64,000 bases of DNA, from contig NZ_LIPN01000164.1 of the NCBI RefSeq assembly GCF_001418325.1, forward strand, positions 62,001 through 126,000, read 5' to 3'. This DNA is from Streptomyces atriruber. Lineage in GTDB: Bacteria; Actinomycetota; Actinomycetes; Streptomycetales; Streptomycetaceae. This document shows positions 51,522-61,356 of this stretch, piece after piece (within the stretch, counting starts at the first letter, position 1; each line of letters starts with the position of its first letter). Position numbers and translations under genes: made by a program. Below the pieces are notes generated by a model. It did no database searches, was not told where the DNA came from, and saw nothing but the letters and a program-made list of their open reading frames with translations.

Positions 51522-54115
51522 GTGTCCCGTACCGCCCACTTGCATGTCGCCTCCGGCTACTCCGCCCGCTACGGCGCCGCTCTGCCCGAGGTCCTGGTGC
51601 AGCGGGCCGCAGTGCGGGGGATCGGTGCGCTCGCGCTGACCGACCGCGACACGGTGGCCGGGACGGTCCACTTCACCAAGGCCTGCACGGCCGCGGGTAT
51701 CCGGCCGCTCTTCGGCGCTGAGGTCGCCGTGGCCCCCTGGGGCGGGTCCGGGCCTGCACGGCGGGCTCGGAAGCCGGTGAGTGGCGGTGCGCTGTGGTGG
51801 AGGCGCGGTGCCGGGTGACACTGCTGGCGCAGTCGGCGCCGGGCTGGGCGCGGCAGTACCGTCTCGTGTCCGCGGCGCACGCGCAGCCCGTCGACGGGGT
51901 GCCGGTGGTGGCGTGGCCGGTACTGGAGGGGCATCTCGGGGACGGCCTGGTGGTGCTGCTCGGGCCGGCGTCGGAGCCGGTGGCCGCATTGCTGGCGGGC
52001 CGCCCCGACCTGGCCGAGCAGCTGCTGGGGCCCGGAGCGGGCCGTCACGTGCCGGGGGCTGCGGCTGGGGGCGGTCTGGCACGGGCGCACGGGGACCGGC
52101 GCGGGGTCGCTGCGGCTGGCGGGGCGTACCGTGCGCTGGGCAATGCGCTCGGGGTGGCGGTGGTGGTCTCCAACGCGGTGCGCTACGCCGATCCCACACA
52201 GCACCGGCTCGCCGACGTGCTAAATGCGGCGCGGCTGCTGCGCCCCGTCGACCGGCGCGCGCTGGACAGCGGGGAACGGTGGCTCAAGGGCCCGGCCGAG
52301 ATGGAGGCGGCGGCCGCGCGCGTCGCGGAGGCGGCCGGGCACGGGCCCGTGCGGGCGGCGGCACTGCTGGCCGAGACCGACGCGGTCGCCGCATCCTGCC
52401 CCCTGACACCGCAAGGGCTGGGACTGGGGCGGCGGCACTTTCCCGAGCCGCACGTGGTGGGCGCCGACCGCGAGCGCGGTGGGGCGATGCGGCTGCTGCG
52501 TCGGCACTGCGAGGCGGGCATGCGGGCGCGCGACCTGGAGCAGGATGCCGCCGCGGTCCAGCAACTGGACGACGAACTCGAGGTGATCGGCCGTCTCGGC
52601 TACGAGGGCTACTTCCTCGCCGTCGCCCAGGTCGTCGCGGATGTGCGGGCGATGAGCGTGCGCGTCGCCGCCCGCGGCTCCGGGGCCGGCTCCATGGTCA
52701 ATCACGCCCTGTTCGTGACGACTGCCAATCCGCTCGAGCACCGGCTGCTGTTCGAACGGTTTCTGTCCGAGCGGCGCACGTCACTGCCGGACATCGACCT
52801 CAATGTGGAGTCCGCGCGCCGCCTGGAGGTCTACGACAAGATCTTCGAACGCTTCGGCCGGGAGCGGGTCGCGGTGACCGGGATGCCGAAGACCTACCGG
52901 GCCCGCCATGCGCTGCGCGACACCGGGTTCGCCCTGGGCATCGCCCCGCAGATCGTGGACGAGATCGCCAAATCCTTTCCGCACATCCGGGCCTGCGACA
53001 TCACCTCCGCGCTGGCCGAGCGGCCCGAACTGCGCCGGCTCGCCGCCCGCGCCGCCGAGTTCGGGCCGCTGTTCAAGCTCGCCGAGGGCCTGGACGCGCT
53101 GGTGCGCGGCTACGCCATGCACCCGTGCGGGGTCATCCTGTCCAACGCCTCGCTGCTGGACCGGCTGCCTGTGCAGCCCACGCCCGGCGGCCAGTTCCCG
53201 ATGTCGCTGGCCGACGAACACGATGTCGAAGACCTCGGGCTGCTTAAGCTGGATGCGCTGGGGGTGCGGATGCAGTCCGCCATGGCGCACGCGGTCGCCG
53301 AGATCCGGCGCACCACCGGCCGCCAGCTCGACCTCGACAACCCCGACCACGCCCCTCTCGATGACCCGCAGACGTTCGAGATGATCCGCCGCTCGGACAC
53401 TCTCGGTTGCTTCCAGATCGAGTCGACCGATCAGAGGGACCTGGTGGGCCGGCTGCAGCCGCGGCACATGAAGGAGGTCATCGCCGACATCAGCCTCTTC
53501 CGCCCTGGCCCGGTCAAGGGCGGCATGCCCGCCCGGTTCATCGCCGCACGCCACGGCGCCGCACCGCACTCCCCCCGCCCCGACCTCGAACCCATCCTCA
53601 ACGACACCTACGGCGTGGTGATCTGGCATGAGCAGATCATTGCGATCTTCGCGCGGATGACGGGCTGCGACCGGGCATTCGCCAACGTCGGCCGCCGCGC
53701 CCCGGCCGATACCGACCGACTGTCCCGCGTCAAGGCCTGGTTCACCAGGTCAGCCGCCGCCCGCGGCTACTCCCAGACAGTCGTCGACGAAGTATGGGAC
53801 GTGATCAAAGAGTTCGGAGCGTACGGGTTCTGCCACGCCCACGCGGTCGCCTTCGCCGTTCCCGCGGTGCAGTCGGCCTGGCTCAAAGCCCACCACCCCG
53901 CCGCCCTGTACGCGGGACTCCTGGAGCACGATCCGGGCATGTGGCCGATGCGCGTCATCGTCGCCGACGCCCGCCGCCACCAGGTGCCGGTGCTGCCCGT
54001 CGACATCAACCGCTCCCCCACCGCCCACCGCGTGGAGGCCACCGCCCGCGGCTGGGGCGTGCGCCTGGGCCTGTCCACGGTCAAGGGCATCAGCGAGGCA
54101 GAGGCCGCACCGATC
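51522..54115 (+). pseudogene. Frameshifted, 3'-truncated DNA polymerase III alpha subunit (DnaE-type)
   Basis: GTG 51522 (GGAGG upstream) opens the PHP domain (HLHVASGYSARYGAALPEVL and ALTDRDTVAGTVHFTKAC). At about 51785-51797 the reading shifts to another frame (CRVTLLAQSAPGWARQYRLV) and continues through the polymerase core. The palm keeps its aspartates in LPDIDLNVESARRLEVYDK, with a third in GLLKLDALGVRMQ. HMKEVIADISLFRPGPVKGG and EFGAYGFCHAHAVAFAVPA are also conserved. The match stops at GLSTVKGISEAEAAPI near 54115. The C-terminal ~200-250 residues (helix-hairpin-helix/OB part of DnaE2-like enzymes) are missing and replaced by part of another gene. The protein cannot be made intact unless the shift is a sequencing error. 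Confidence 0.85.
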
Positions 54116-54726
54116 CGCCGGACGTCGCCCGTGAGGTCCTCGCCACCGGCGCCGATGTGGTGGCCCTGGAGAAGGTGCCGAACCGGGCCATGAAGACGTA
54201 CGAGAGGGAACTGCACGGCACCTATCGGCACCGCGCGGCGGGCGACACTCTCGGGCTGTGGTCCCGATATCCGCTGCGTGAAGTCGAGAAGCTCGATCTC
54301 GGCGGCGCCTGGCCGCACGCCGTCCGGGCCGTCGCCCGCACCCCCGTCGGTGACACGGCGGTGTACGCGGTGCGCCTGCCGTCCGTCCGCGTCACCTTCG
54401 ACCAGGGCTTCGCCGTGGCGCAGCGTGACGCGAGCGCGGCCCGGCTGCGGGAGCGGATCGCACGGGATCCCACACGGCGCCTGCTACTCCTCGGCGACCT
54501 CAACGGCGCCCTGCGGGACCGGGGCCTGGCGCCGCTGACCACCGTGCTGCGGCCCGCGGACGGCCGGGCGGGCCACGGTCTGGGCTTCACCTGGCCCGCC
54601 GCGTTCCCCGTCGTCCGTCTCGACCACGTCCTGGTGCGCGGCTTCGCGTCGACGGGGACCGACGTGCTCCCGGACCTCGGCAGCGACCACCGCCCGGTCC
54701 TCACCGGACTGCGGGCCGACCGATGA
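54116..54726 (+). pseudogene. C-terminal part of an endonuclease/exonuclease/phosphatase-family protein
   Basis: The frame DVAREVLATGADVVALEKVP and onward to LLLLGDLNGAL and LGSDHRPVLTGL is the C-terminal two-thirds of an EEP-fold hydrolase of the membrane-attached type common in Streptomyces. GDLN and SDH carry the Asp, Asn and His of the active site. The Glu expected in the ALQE-type motif reads ALEK here. The N-terminal region, membrane helices included in relatives, is gone, because the frame is joined directly to the truncated dnaE-type gene at about 54115. Confidence 0.75.
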
Positions 54727-54941
54727 GGCCGCCGTGAGGCCGCCCTCGGGGACGGCCTCAACTCGCTCACCGGTCAACGGCATTACGTCCCGTCAGAACG
54801 CCCTCAGGAATTGCCCAGAGGGCGAAAGTCCCCGGTGTTGAGGACTTTCGCCGGAGAGATCGAGCGCGGAGAACTGTGACGATCAAGACATACCCAAAGA
54901 TCATCCATCACCCTTTCGGTTCTCCCAGAAAGGCCGCCCCG

Positions 54942-56057
54942 ATGACCTCCCCCTCGGACCATCCGCTCGCCCACGGCTTCCTGCCCGAGCGGCTGCCGGT
55001 GCCGCACCTCTCCGGATCCTGGACCCGGCTGGACGCGCTGGCCCATGCGGCCGCCGCCGCGCCGTGCCGGGAGGACGCCCGCCTCCTGGTCGCAGAGGCG
55101 TGCCGGTCCGCCGAGCTGACGGTGCTGCGCCAGCGGACCGCCCGGCTGTCGGAGCACCGGGCCAAGGCGGCGGCGATGCGGGTGGCGGTCATCGTGGCGG
55201 CCTGCGGGTGGACCGATCTGGACCCGGTGTCGCCCGGGTCCCGGCGCGCGGCGAACGAGGAGTTCCGTGCCCTGTGGTCGTCGCTGGCGCACCGCACTGA
55301 CCACCCCCGGTTCGTCGCTCTGCCCACGCTGTCGCTCCTGAACTGGGCGCCGCTGCGCAAGCCCGGCCGGGCCGTGCCGGTCGACCAGCTGGCCCGTACC
55401 GAGTCCCTCGTGCCGATCGTGCGCTGGTCGGCCGGGGAGCGGCCGCTGTCCCGCCTGGACCGGCTCATGCTGGCCACGGTGCGTCTGGAGGCCCACGGGG
55501 TCTGGCTGTTCCGGCTCGCCGAGACCCTGGCGGGCCGGTCCCCCGGCGACTGCGCCATCGCCGTCGCGCTGCGCCGGATGACCCGCATCCAGCACACCCT
55601 GCAGGGGCAGCTCCGTTCGAGCACGGCCAAGTTGAGCCATGCGCCCGCGACAGGTCAGCAGTGTGCGGTGCTCACCTCACTGGCCGAGCAGGAGGCGCTG
55701 GAACCGCCGGTGCTTCTGGCGTCCGACGCCGTGCTCGGCATGGGCGGCCGTATGGGAGTAGGCAGCCGCTACCAGTTGCGCAGACACCTCCCCGCCCAGC
55801 ACCGCGCCTGGCTGTCCACCCTGGACCGCCGCAGCGCGGGCGTGCGGACCCTCGCGCACCGCCGCGGCCCGGACGCGGACGCCTATCGCGACGCCCAGGA
55901 GTCACTGGTCGCACTGCGCTGCGCGTACGCGGAACTCGTACGAACCGCCATGCAGCCGGCCCCGAAGGGTCTACTCGGATCGACGCGCCCCATGACCCGG
56001 ACCGTGCAGCGGGACACCCTGCGGCGGACCAGGATGCTGGTCGACGGGGCCGCCTGA
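54942..56057 (+). CDS. Hypothetical protein, all-helical
   Basis: A 371-residue soluble, helix-rich protein from ATG 54942; the alternative GTG 54876 has a GGAG site, but the 22 codons between are AT-richer and look like leader. Notable stretches are VALPTLSLLNWAPLRKPGRA, LDRLMLATVRLEAHGVWLFR and RMTRIQHTLQGQLRSS. The layout of scattered His and Arg recalls, weakly, the tryptophan/indoleamine dioxygenase-like helical folds, but no heme motif can be claimed. It ends 15 bases before the convergent STAND-WD40 gene. Unknown role. Confidence 0.7.
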   Translation: MTSPSDHPLAHGFLPERLPVPHLSGSWTRLDALAHAAAAAPCREDARLLVAEACRSAELTVLRQRTARLSEHRAKAAAMRVAVIVAACGWTDLDPVSPGSRRAANEEFRALWSSLAHRTDHPRFVALPTLSLLNWAPLRKPGRAVPVDQLARTESLVPIVRWSAGERPLSRLDRLMLATVRLEAHGVWLFRLAETLAGRSPGDCAIAVALRRMTRIQHTLQGQLRSSTAKLSHAPATGQQCAVLTSLAEQEALEPPVLLASDAVLGMGGRMGVGSRYQLRRHLPAQHRAWLSTLDRRSAGVRTLAHRRGPDADAYRDAQESLVALRCAYAELVRTAMQPAPKGLLGSTRPMTRTVQRDTLRRTRMLVDGAA

Positions 56058-56072
56058 TTCCGGCCCCTGGAG

Positions 56073-59000
56073 TCATGTCCGGCAGGGGGAAGGGCCTACC
56101 GGGTCTTTGAGGTAAGTGGCGCGTTCTTCCGGGGTGAGACCGCGGTTGACGCTGCGGCAGACCTTGCGGAGGGCGGCATCCGGTCGGACCGGGGCCGCGT
56201 CCCACAGCCGTACGGTGCCCCCGTCGCTGCCACCGGCTATGTGCTTGCCGTCGGGGCTGAAGGCAAGGGCCGCCTTGCTGGCAGCACGTCGGGGGAACGC
56301 GTGGCGGAGCCTGCCGGTATCGGTGTCGTAGAGACGGACCTCGCCGTCGGTGCGGCCGTTGAGGGCGAGGGTGTGCCCGTCGGGGCTGAAGGCCAGGGCT
56401 CCGACCTTGTCGGCGCGCTGCGATATGACGGTGCGCAGGGTGCCGCTTTCCACGTCCCACAGGCGTACGCGGCCCTTGGTGTCGCCCGCGGCCACGGTCC
56501 GTCCGTCGGGGCTGAAGGCTGCCACGGGAGTCAGTGCCGAAAACGCCTCGAACCCCTTGAACATGCGGGTCTCGCCCGAGGCGATGTTCCAGGACCGCAC
56601 CACTCCTGTCGCGTCACCGGCCGTCAGCAGGTCCCCGTGCGAGGTGAATGCGACGGCCAGTACGTGGTCGAGTGGCTTGGTGAGTGTGGCGCGTACCTTC
56701 CCGGTGCGCACATCCCACAGCCGCACCACTGCTCTCTCTGATCGTGCGCTGCCGCTGAGGACGGCGAGACTCCGCCCGTCAGGGCTGAAGGCCACGGACC
56801 GCACCTCGGGGAACGCGCGCAGGGCCGTTGTGCGCGGGGTGCCGTCGGCCGTGTTCCACAGCCTCACTTCCCCACCGTACGGACCGGAGTTGCTGCCCGT
56901 GGCCAGCAAGCGTCCGTCGGGGCTGAAGGCGATGGCGGCGAGCTCGTCGGAGCGCGTGATCGTGGGTACCCGTGCCGCTTCCGCGGTCATGTCCCACAAG
57001 CGCACCTCACCGTCTATCGAACTGCTGGCCAGCGCATTGCCGTCAGGGCTGAAGGTCAGGTCGGAGATGGTGGCGGAGTGCCCGGCGAGCGTGGTGCGGG
57101 CCTTGCCGGTGGGCGTCTCCCACAGCCTGATGCGCAGATCGCTGCCGCTGGTGGCGAGCGTGCGGCCGTCAGGGCTGAACCTCAGGAGGGGCCCTTCGGC
57201 GGTTTGCACGAAGAACGTCGCCCGGGCGCGGCCCGTGCCGAGGTCCCAGAGGCGCACCCTTCCGTCCGCACCCGCGGTGGCGAGCGTGCGGCCGTCGCCC
57301 GCGATGGCCACCGAAGTCACCGCGTCGCCCGGAACCAGCAGCGGAGAGCGGGGCTTGAGCGACACGACATCCCACAGCTGAACGACTCCCTGCCCCTTTT
57401 CGTTCACACCACCTATCGCCATGGTGCGCCCGTCAGGGGTGAACGCCAGGGCGCGGACACGGCTCACCGCTCCGTCGAGGGTCGCCCGACGGCGGCCGGT
57501 GCTCGGATCCCACAGCCGTACGGATCCGTCATCACTGCGGACAGCTGCCAGGGTGCGGGCGTCGGGACTGAAGATCTTCCACATGTTCGCGGCTCCGCGC
57601 AACGTCGTGCGGCGCGTGCCGGTGGCGGCGTCCCACCTCCACACTTCGCTGTCGTCGTGGCCGCTGACCAGCAGACGACCGCGGCGGTCGAACACCAACG
57701 ACGGCAAGTCGCCGACGATGCCGGTGAACGTTCGTCTCGTTCGTCCGCTCGCCGCATCCCGCACCACCACGCGCGCCGTGCCGTGCCGCAAGCTGCCGAC
57801 GGCCAGCGTGCGGCCGTCGGGACTGTATGCCGACTGGATCCCTTCGGTGGACGGCCCACGCCCGAGACGCCGGTCGAGCGGCAGACCGGCGGCGGCACGG
57901 AGGCTGGTGGCGGCCTCCTTGGTGGCGCCGGTGTCGTAGGCGTGGACGGCCAGGAGCGAGGCGAGATCGGGCTGGGTATCGAGCAGGGCGGCGGACTGGG
58001 CGGCGAGCTGCCGGGACAGGGCGGTCTGCTGGGCGGCCACCGCGCGTGCGCGCTGCTTGTCGCTGGTGCGGCTCTGCTGCCAGGCGAGCAGGCCGGCGGT
58101 CAGGGCCAGGGCGAGCAGCACGGACACGGCGACGGAGAACCGGCGCAGCCGTCGGGTCGTGCGGGCGGCCGCTTGCTGTTCCTGGCCGCGGGCGGCGGTG
58201 CTGGTGTTCAGGAAGGTGCGTTCCAGATCGGTGAGGTGGGTGTCGGACGGGGAGTGGGCGTCGGGGAAGTGCTCTTCGGCACTTGCCAGCCGGGTTCCCC
58301 GGTACAACGCGCCGCCGTCCCGGTCCAGTTCGTCCCACGTGGTGGCGGCTTCGGTCAGGCGCCGATGGGCGCGCAGGCGGTCGCGGTCCTCCTCGATCCA
58401 GGCGCTCAGCCGGGGCCAGGCGGTGATCAGCGCCTCGTGGGCCAGATCGACGGTGGTGTCCTCCAGAGTGATCAAGCGGGCGCGGGCCAGCAGGTCCAGC
58501 ACGGTGCGGGTGTGGGGGTGCCGGTCCTCTTCCAGTTCGTGCACGTCGATGGGGCGGCGGGTGTCCGGGGTGCCCTCGCCCGGGGTGATCAGGCGCAGCA
58601 GGATGCGCCGGGCCGTGTCGGCCTGGGTCTCGGAGAGCCGGGTGCAGACGTCTTCGGCGGTGCGGGTGATGGCTCCGTGCAGGCCGCCCGCCGTGCTGTA
58701 GGCCTCGTGGGTGAGGGCGTTGCCGCGGCGGTGGCGCCAGGTTTCCAGCAGTGCGTGGGAGAGGAGGGGGAGGCTGCCGGGTTCGGTGGCGGCCTGGTCG
58801 ACCAGGTGGGTGGTCAGGGTGCGTTCCACGGTGAGTCCGGCCGCGGTGGCGGGTTTGACGATGGCCTCGCGCAGCTCGCTCGCGGTCATCGGACCGACGG
58901 GCAGGCTCGACTTCCGCACGGTCGCCGCGAGTTCGGGGTGTTCGAGGCAGCGGGGGTAGAAGTCGGCGCGTACGCCCAGCAGCACGCGCAGTCGGCTCTC

Positions 59001-59693
59001 GGGGTGGCGGGCGGCCAGCAGACGGGTGATGAACCCGGCCCGTTCGGTGGGGTCGTGGCAGAGGGTGAAGGCCTCCTCGAACTGGTCCACGACCAGCCAG
59101 GTGTCGCCGGCCGCCGCCACCGGGGTCAGGACGTTGGCGTGGGTACGCAGGGGATGGGCGCCGGGGGTGAGGATGCGGATCGCCGCCGGGCGCAGCGCGG
59201 CGTCCTCGAAGTGGCGCAGGCGAGGGATGAGCCCGGCACGCAGGAGGGAGGACTTGCCGCTGCCCGATGGTCCGAAGACCACGGTGACCGGGTGCTGTCT
59301 GGCCAGCTGTGTCAGGTCGTCGGTCAGTTGCCCCCGGCCGAAGAACAGGTGCGCGTCGCCGGGCTCGAAACGGGCCAGGCCCCGGTAGGGCGCCTCGGCG
59401 GTGTCCTCGGCGGCGGCCGCCGTCTCGCTCTCCTCCCGCGCGGCGGCATGCCAGCGCCGCTCCCAGTCCTGTGCGTCACCTCCGCAGGCTTTGGCGTAGG
59501 CGAGCGTCAGGGGCAGGGAGGGGAGCTTCTCGCCCGCGGCGGCCTGGGACAGCGCGGTGATCGAGTAGCCGGTGCGCCCGGCCAGCGCGCGATAGGCGAT
59601 GCCACCGGCCTCGCTGCGCAGCTTGCGCAGCTCGACCGCGAACCGCGCCGTCGGCCCCGCCGCCGGATCGACCGGCTTCTCCCTGCGCCCCAT
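56073..59693 (-). CDS. HTH-nSTAND1-TM-WD40 protein
   Basis: A 1,206-residue protein. Its domains in order are: XRE-like HTH (~15-85, GYSITALSQAAAGEKLPSLP); nSTAND1 NTPase (~100-480) introduced by YRGLARFEPGDAHLFFGR, with Walker A GPSGSGKSS (141-149) and Walker B WLVVDQFEEAFT; a C-terminal helical part with LAHEALITAWPRL; one membrane helix (~519-538) followed by a coiled segment (KQRARAVAAQQTALSRQLAAQ, cut); and 13-14 WD40 repeats (~615-1190). This is the classic Streptomyces HTH-STAND-WD40 sensor layout. The repeats are diverged, unlike those in the NB-ARC protein. ATG 59693 with a weak AGG site. Confidence 0.92.
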   Translation of the reverse strand: MGRREKPVDPAAGPTARFAVELRKLRSEAGGIAYRALAGRTGYSITALSQAAAGEKLPSLPLTLAYAKACGGDAQDWERRWHAAAREESETAAAAEDTAEAPYRGLARFEPGDAHLFFGRGQLTDDLTQLARQHPVTVVFGPSGSGKSSLLRAGLIPRLRHFEDAALRPAAIRILTPGAHPLRTHANVLTPVAAAGDTWLVVDQFEEAFTLCHDPTERAGFITRLLAARHPESRLRVLLGVRADFYPRCLEHPELAATVRKSSLPVGPMTASELREAIVKPATAAGLTVERTLTTHLVDQAATEPGSLPLLSHALLETWRHRRGNALTHEAYSTAGGLHGAITRTAEDVCTRLSETQADTARRILLRLITPGEGTPDTRRPIDVHELEEDRHPHTRTVLDLLARARLITLEDTTVDLAHEALITAWPRLSAWIEEDRDRLRAHRRLTEAATTWDELDRDGGALYRGTRLASAEEHFPDAHSPSDTHLTDLERTFLNTSTAARGQEQQAAARTTRRLRRFSVAVSVLLALALTAGLLAWQQSRTSDKQRARAVAAQQTALSRQLAAQSAALLDTQPDLASLLAVHAYDTGATKEAATSLRAAAGLPLDRRLGRGPSTEGIQSAYSPDGRTLAVGSLRHGTARVVVRDAASGRTRRTFTGIVGDLPSLVFDRRGRLLVSGHDDSEVWRWDAATGTRRTTLRGAANMWKIFSPDARTLAAVRSDDGSVRLWDPSTGRRRATLDGAVSRVRALAFTPDGRTMAIGGVNEKGQGVVQLWDVVSLKPRSPLLVPGDAVTSVAIAGDGRTLATAGADGRVRLWDLGTGRARATFFVQTAEGPLLRFSPDGRTLATSGSDLRIRLWETPTGKARTTLAGHSATISDLTFSPDGNALASSSIDGEVRLWDMTAEAARVPTITRSDELAAIAFSPDGRLLATGSNSGPYGGEVRLWNTADGTPRTTALRAFPEVRSVAFSPDGRSLAVLSGSARSERAVVRLWDVRTGKVRATLTKPLDHVLAVAFTSHGDLLTAGDATGVVRSWNIASGETRMFKGFEAFSALTPVAAFSPDGRTVAAGDTKGRVRLWDVESGTLRTVISQRADKVGALAFSPDGHTLALNGRTDGEVRLYDTDTGRLRHAFPRRAASKAALAFSPDGKHIAGGSDGGTVRLWDAAPVRPDAALRKVCRSVNRGLTPEERATYLKDPVGPSPCRT

Positions 59694-59921
59694 CCTGAAT
59701 TCCCCCGAGCTCCGGATGATCGCTGCAGCGCCACGCTACGGGCCCGGCAAAAGCCGGACAAGCTGCCCGTCGGCCATCCCTGGTGGCCCCCGTCCGTCCG
59801 CGACTCGATTGTTTACCCGCACTGACCTGGGGTGATGAAAAACGCCGCGGTGAGCTGAAATCGGTGCCGGACCGCCCCAGGTGGGTCTGCCATCCGACCA
59901 CTGACACCAAGGAGTTCCACC

Positions 59922-60362
59922 ATGCGAAGCACCGAGCTCGACCGCGGAGCAGTCACGTTCCGCCGCACCGCTGTGATCACGGGCATGGCTCTTGTGCTCG
60001 GCGGTGCCGTCATCATGCCCTCGGCGTCGGCCGCGGCTCCCGCCGGCCCCCAGGCCTGCGCGACCAAGACCCTCACCACCGGCTACCAGAAGCAGGGAAC
60101 CACGGTGAACAAGTCGGGCAGCAGCAGTTGCAACGACCTCAACCTCACCTACTCCAACGACTCGACCTCCACCGTAGGTGACAGCTACCGCGGGTTCTAC
60201 AAGACATCCAGCGGCTGGAAGGGCGGAAGCCGCGGCTACATCTTCGCCTACGACGTCAACCACAGCCCGTGGATCGTTCTCCTGTCGGACGTGAGCGCCG
60301 GGACGCCCATGGGGGTCGGCAGCTGGTACGACGGCGGAGACACCGTCAAGGTCGCCCACTGA
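59922..60362 (+). CDS. Small secreted protein of unknown function
   Basis: A 146-residue protein with a signal peptide (FRRTAVITGMALVLGGAVIM followed by an Ala-Ser-Ala cleavage zone near residue 37) and a mature part of ~108 residues. The mature part has two cysteines (QACATKT, SSCNDLN) that could form a disulphide. It is rich in Ser, Thr, Gly and Tyr, as in secreted beta-sheet proteins. ATG 59922 has AAGGAG upstream. No family is recognised. Confidence 0.8.
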   Translation: MRSTELDRGAVTFRRTAVITGMALVLGGAVIMPSASAAAPAGPQACATKTLTTGYQKQGTTVNKSGSSSCNDLNLTYSNDSTSTVGDSYRGFYKTSSGWKGGSRGYIFAYDVNHSPWIVLLSDVSAGTPMGVGSWYDGGDTVKVAH

Positions 60363-60462
60363 TCTCACGCCCTGAGGGTGCCGTCCGCCCGCGCAGGCGT
60401 GCCTGGGGGCGCGCTTGCGGGGCGGGCGGCACCCTGACGCGACACGTCCGAGGAGGAGCAGG

Positions 60463-61314
60463 GTGCCTGCCCACCACCGCCACGCCCCATCGCCGCGCCG
60501 TACCGCAGCCATCGCGCTGGTCGGCCTTCTGTGCGCGGCGGGCGCCGCGTGCTCGCAACCCACGCCCGAACCGGGAGGTGCGCCGCCGCCCGCGATCACC
60601 AAGGTGCGGTACTCCGAGCCGTCGAGTGCCGACGTCATCCCCATGCTCTTCCCGGCCACCGGAGTCGAGAGCCGCCGCACACAGGGGCTCACCGGTCTCC
60701 TGGCCCTCGCCCAGGACGTCCGCACCAAGGCCTGCACGACACCCACCGGTGGTGCGCCCGCGGACGATCCACCGGCCATGTTCGTACGGCGCATGGCCCT
60801 GCCCGACCTGGCGTACGTGCGCGCCCACGGCTTCACCAGTCCGCCCGTACCGACACTGGCCGCCAGCCCCCGGTGTGCGGACGCCACGGAAGAGCGGATC
60901 ACCTCGCTGGGGAAAATGATCGCGCCCCTACAGGCACGGTGGTGGAAGGTCGTGGAATCGGTGAACGACGAGCCGACGGTGCAACGCGCGTACACGAAGC
61001 TCAAAGGCTGCTTCGCCGGGCACGGGCTCGCCGCCGACGACGAGGACGCCTTCTTCGGCGTCGTGGACTCCCGGTTGAGCGCACGCGGCAGCGACCCACG
61101 TGCTGCAGAGCGTGAGGACCGGCGCCTGGGAGCCCTCTACGCCCGGTGCATGGCTCCGGTGGAAGCGGTGCGCGAAGGGCTTCGCCAGCAACGTCGCAAA
61201 GCGTTCCTCAAGAGCCACTCCGCAGAGGTCGGGCGACTCCAGAACACGCTCCCCGAACGCTTGGACCAGGTGGAGGACAGCTTCGACGTCCACTACAGCG
61301 CCCCGACACCGTGA
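60463..61314 (+). CDS. Putative lipoprotein of unknown function
   Basis: A 283-residue exported protein from GTG 60463, which has an AGGAGGAG site; the frame extends to 60415 without a site. The signal peptide ends AAGAACSQ, a plausible though imperfect lipobox with Cys near residue 32. The mature part is helical and has paired cysteines (TKACTT, SPRCAD, KGCFAG, YARCMAP), suggesting two disulphides. Similar Streptomyces proteins are uncharacterised. A bidirectional hairpin follows six bases after the stop. Confidence 0.78.
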   Translation: MPAHHRHAPSPRRTAAIALVGLLCAAGAACSQPTPEPGGAPPPAITKVRYSEPSSADVIPMLFPATGVESRRTQGLTGLLALAQDVRTKACTTPTGGAPADDPPAMFVRRMALPDLAYVRAHGFTSPPVPTLAASPRCADATEERITSLGKMIAPLQARWWKVVESVNDEPTVQRAYTKLKGCFAGHGLAADDEDAFFGVVDSRLSARGSDPRAAEREDRRLGALYARCMAPVEAVREGLRQQRRKAFLKSHSAEVGRLQNTLPERLDQVEDSFDVHYSAPTP

Positions 61315-61319
61315 CGTGC

Positions 61320-61346
61320 GGGAGCGGGCTGCGGCAGCCCGCTCCC
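61320..61346. terminator. Bidirectional terminator between lipoprotein and fucosidase genes
   Basis: GGGAGCGGGCTG and CAGCCCGCTCCC form a perfect 12-base stem with a CGG loop. It lies six bases after one stop and ten bases from the other. Confidence 0.8.
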
Positions 61347-61356
61347 CCGTCCCTCC

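Noticed and set aside
54876..54941. GTG 54876 as start of the 371-residue protein
   Set aside because: Kept only as an alternative: the 22 codons are richer in A/T than the gene, although the GTG has a GGAG site.
57078..59825. 915-codon open frame on the plus strand
   Set aside because: Antisense to the HTH-nSTAND1-WD40 gene, which has clear motifs; the plus translation has none.
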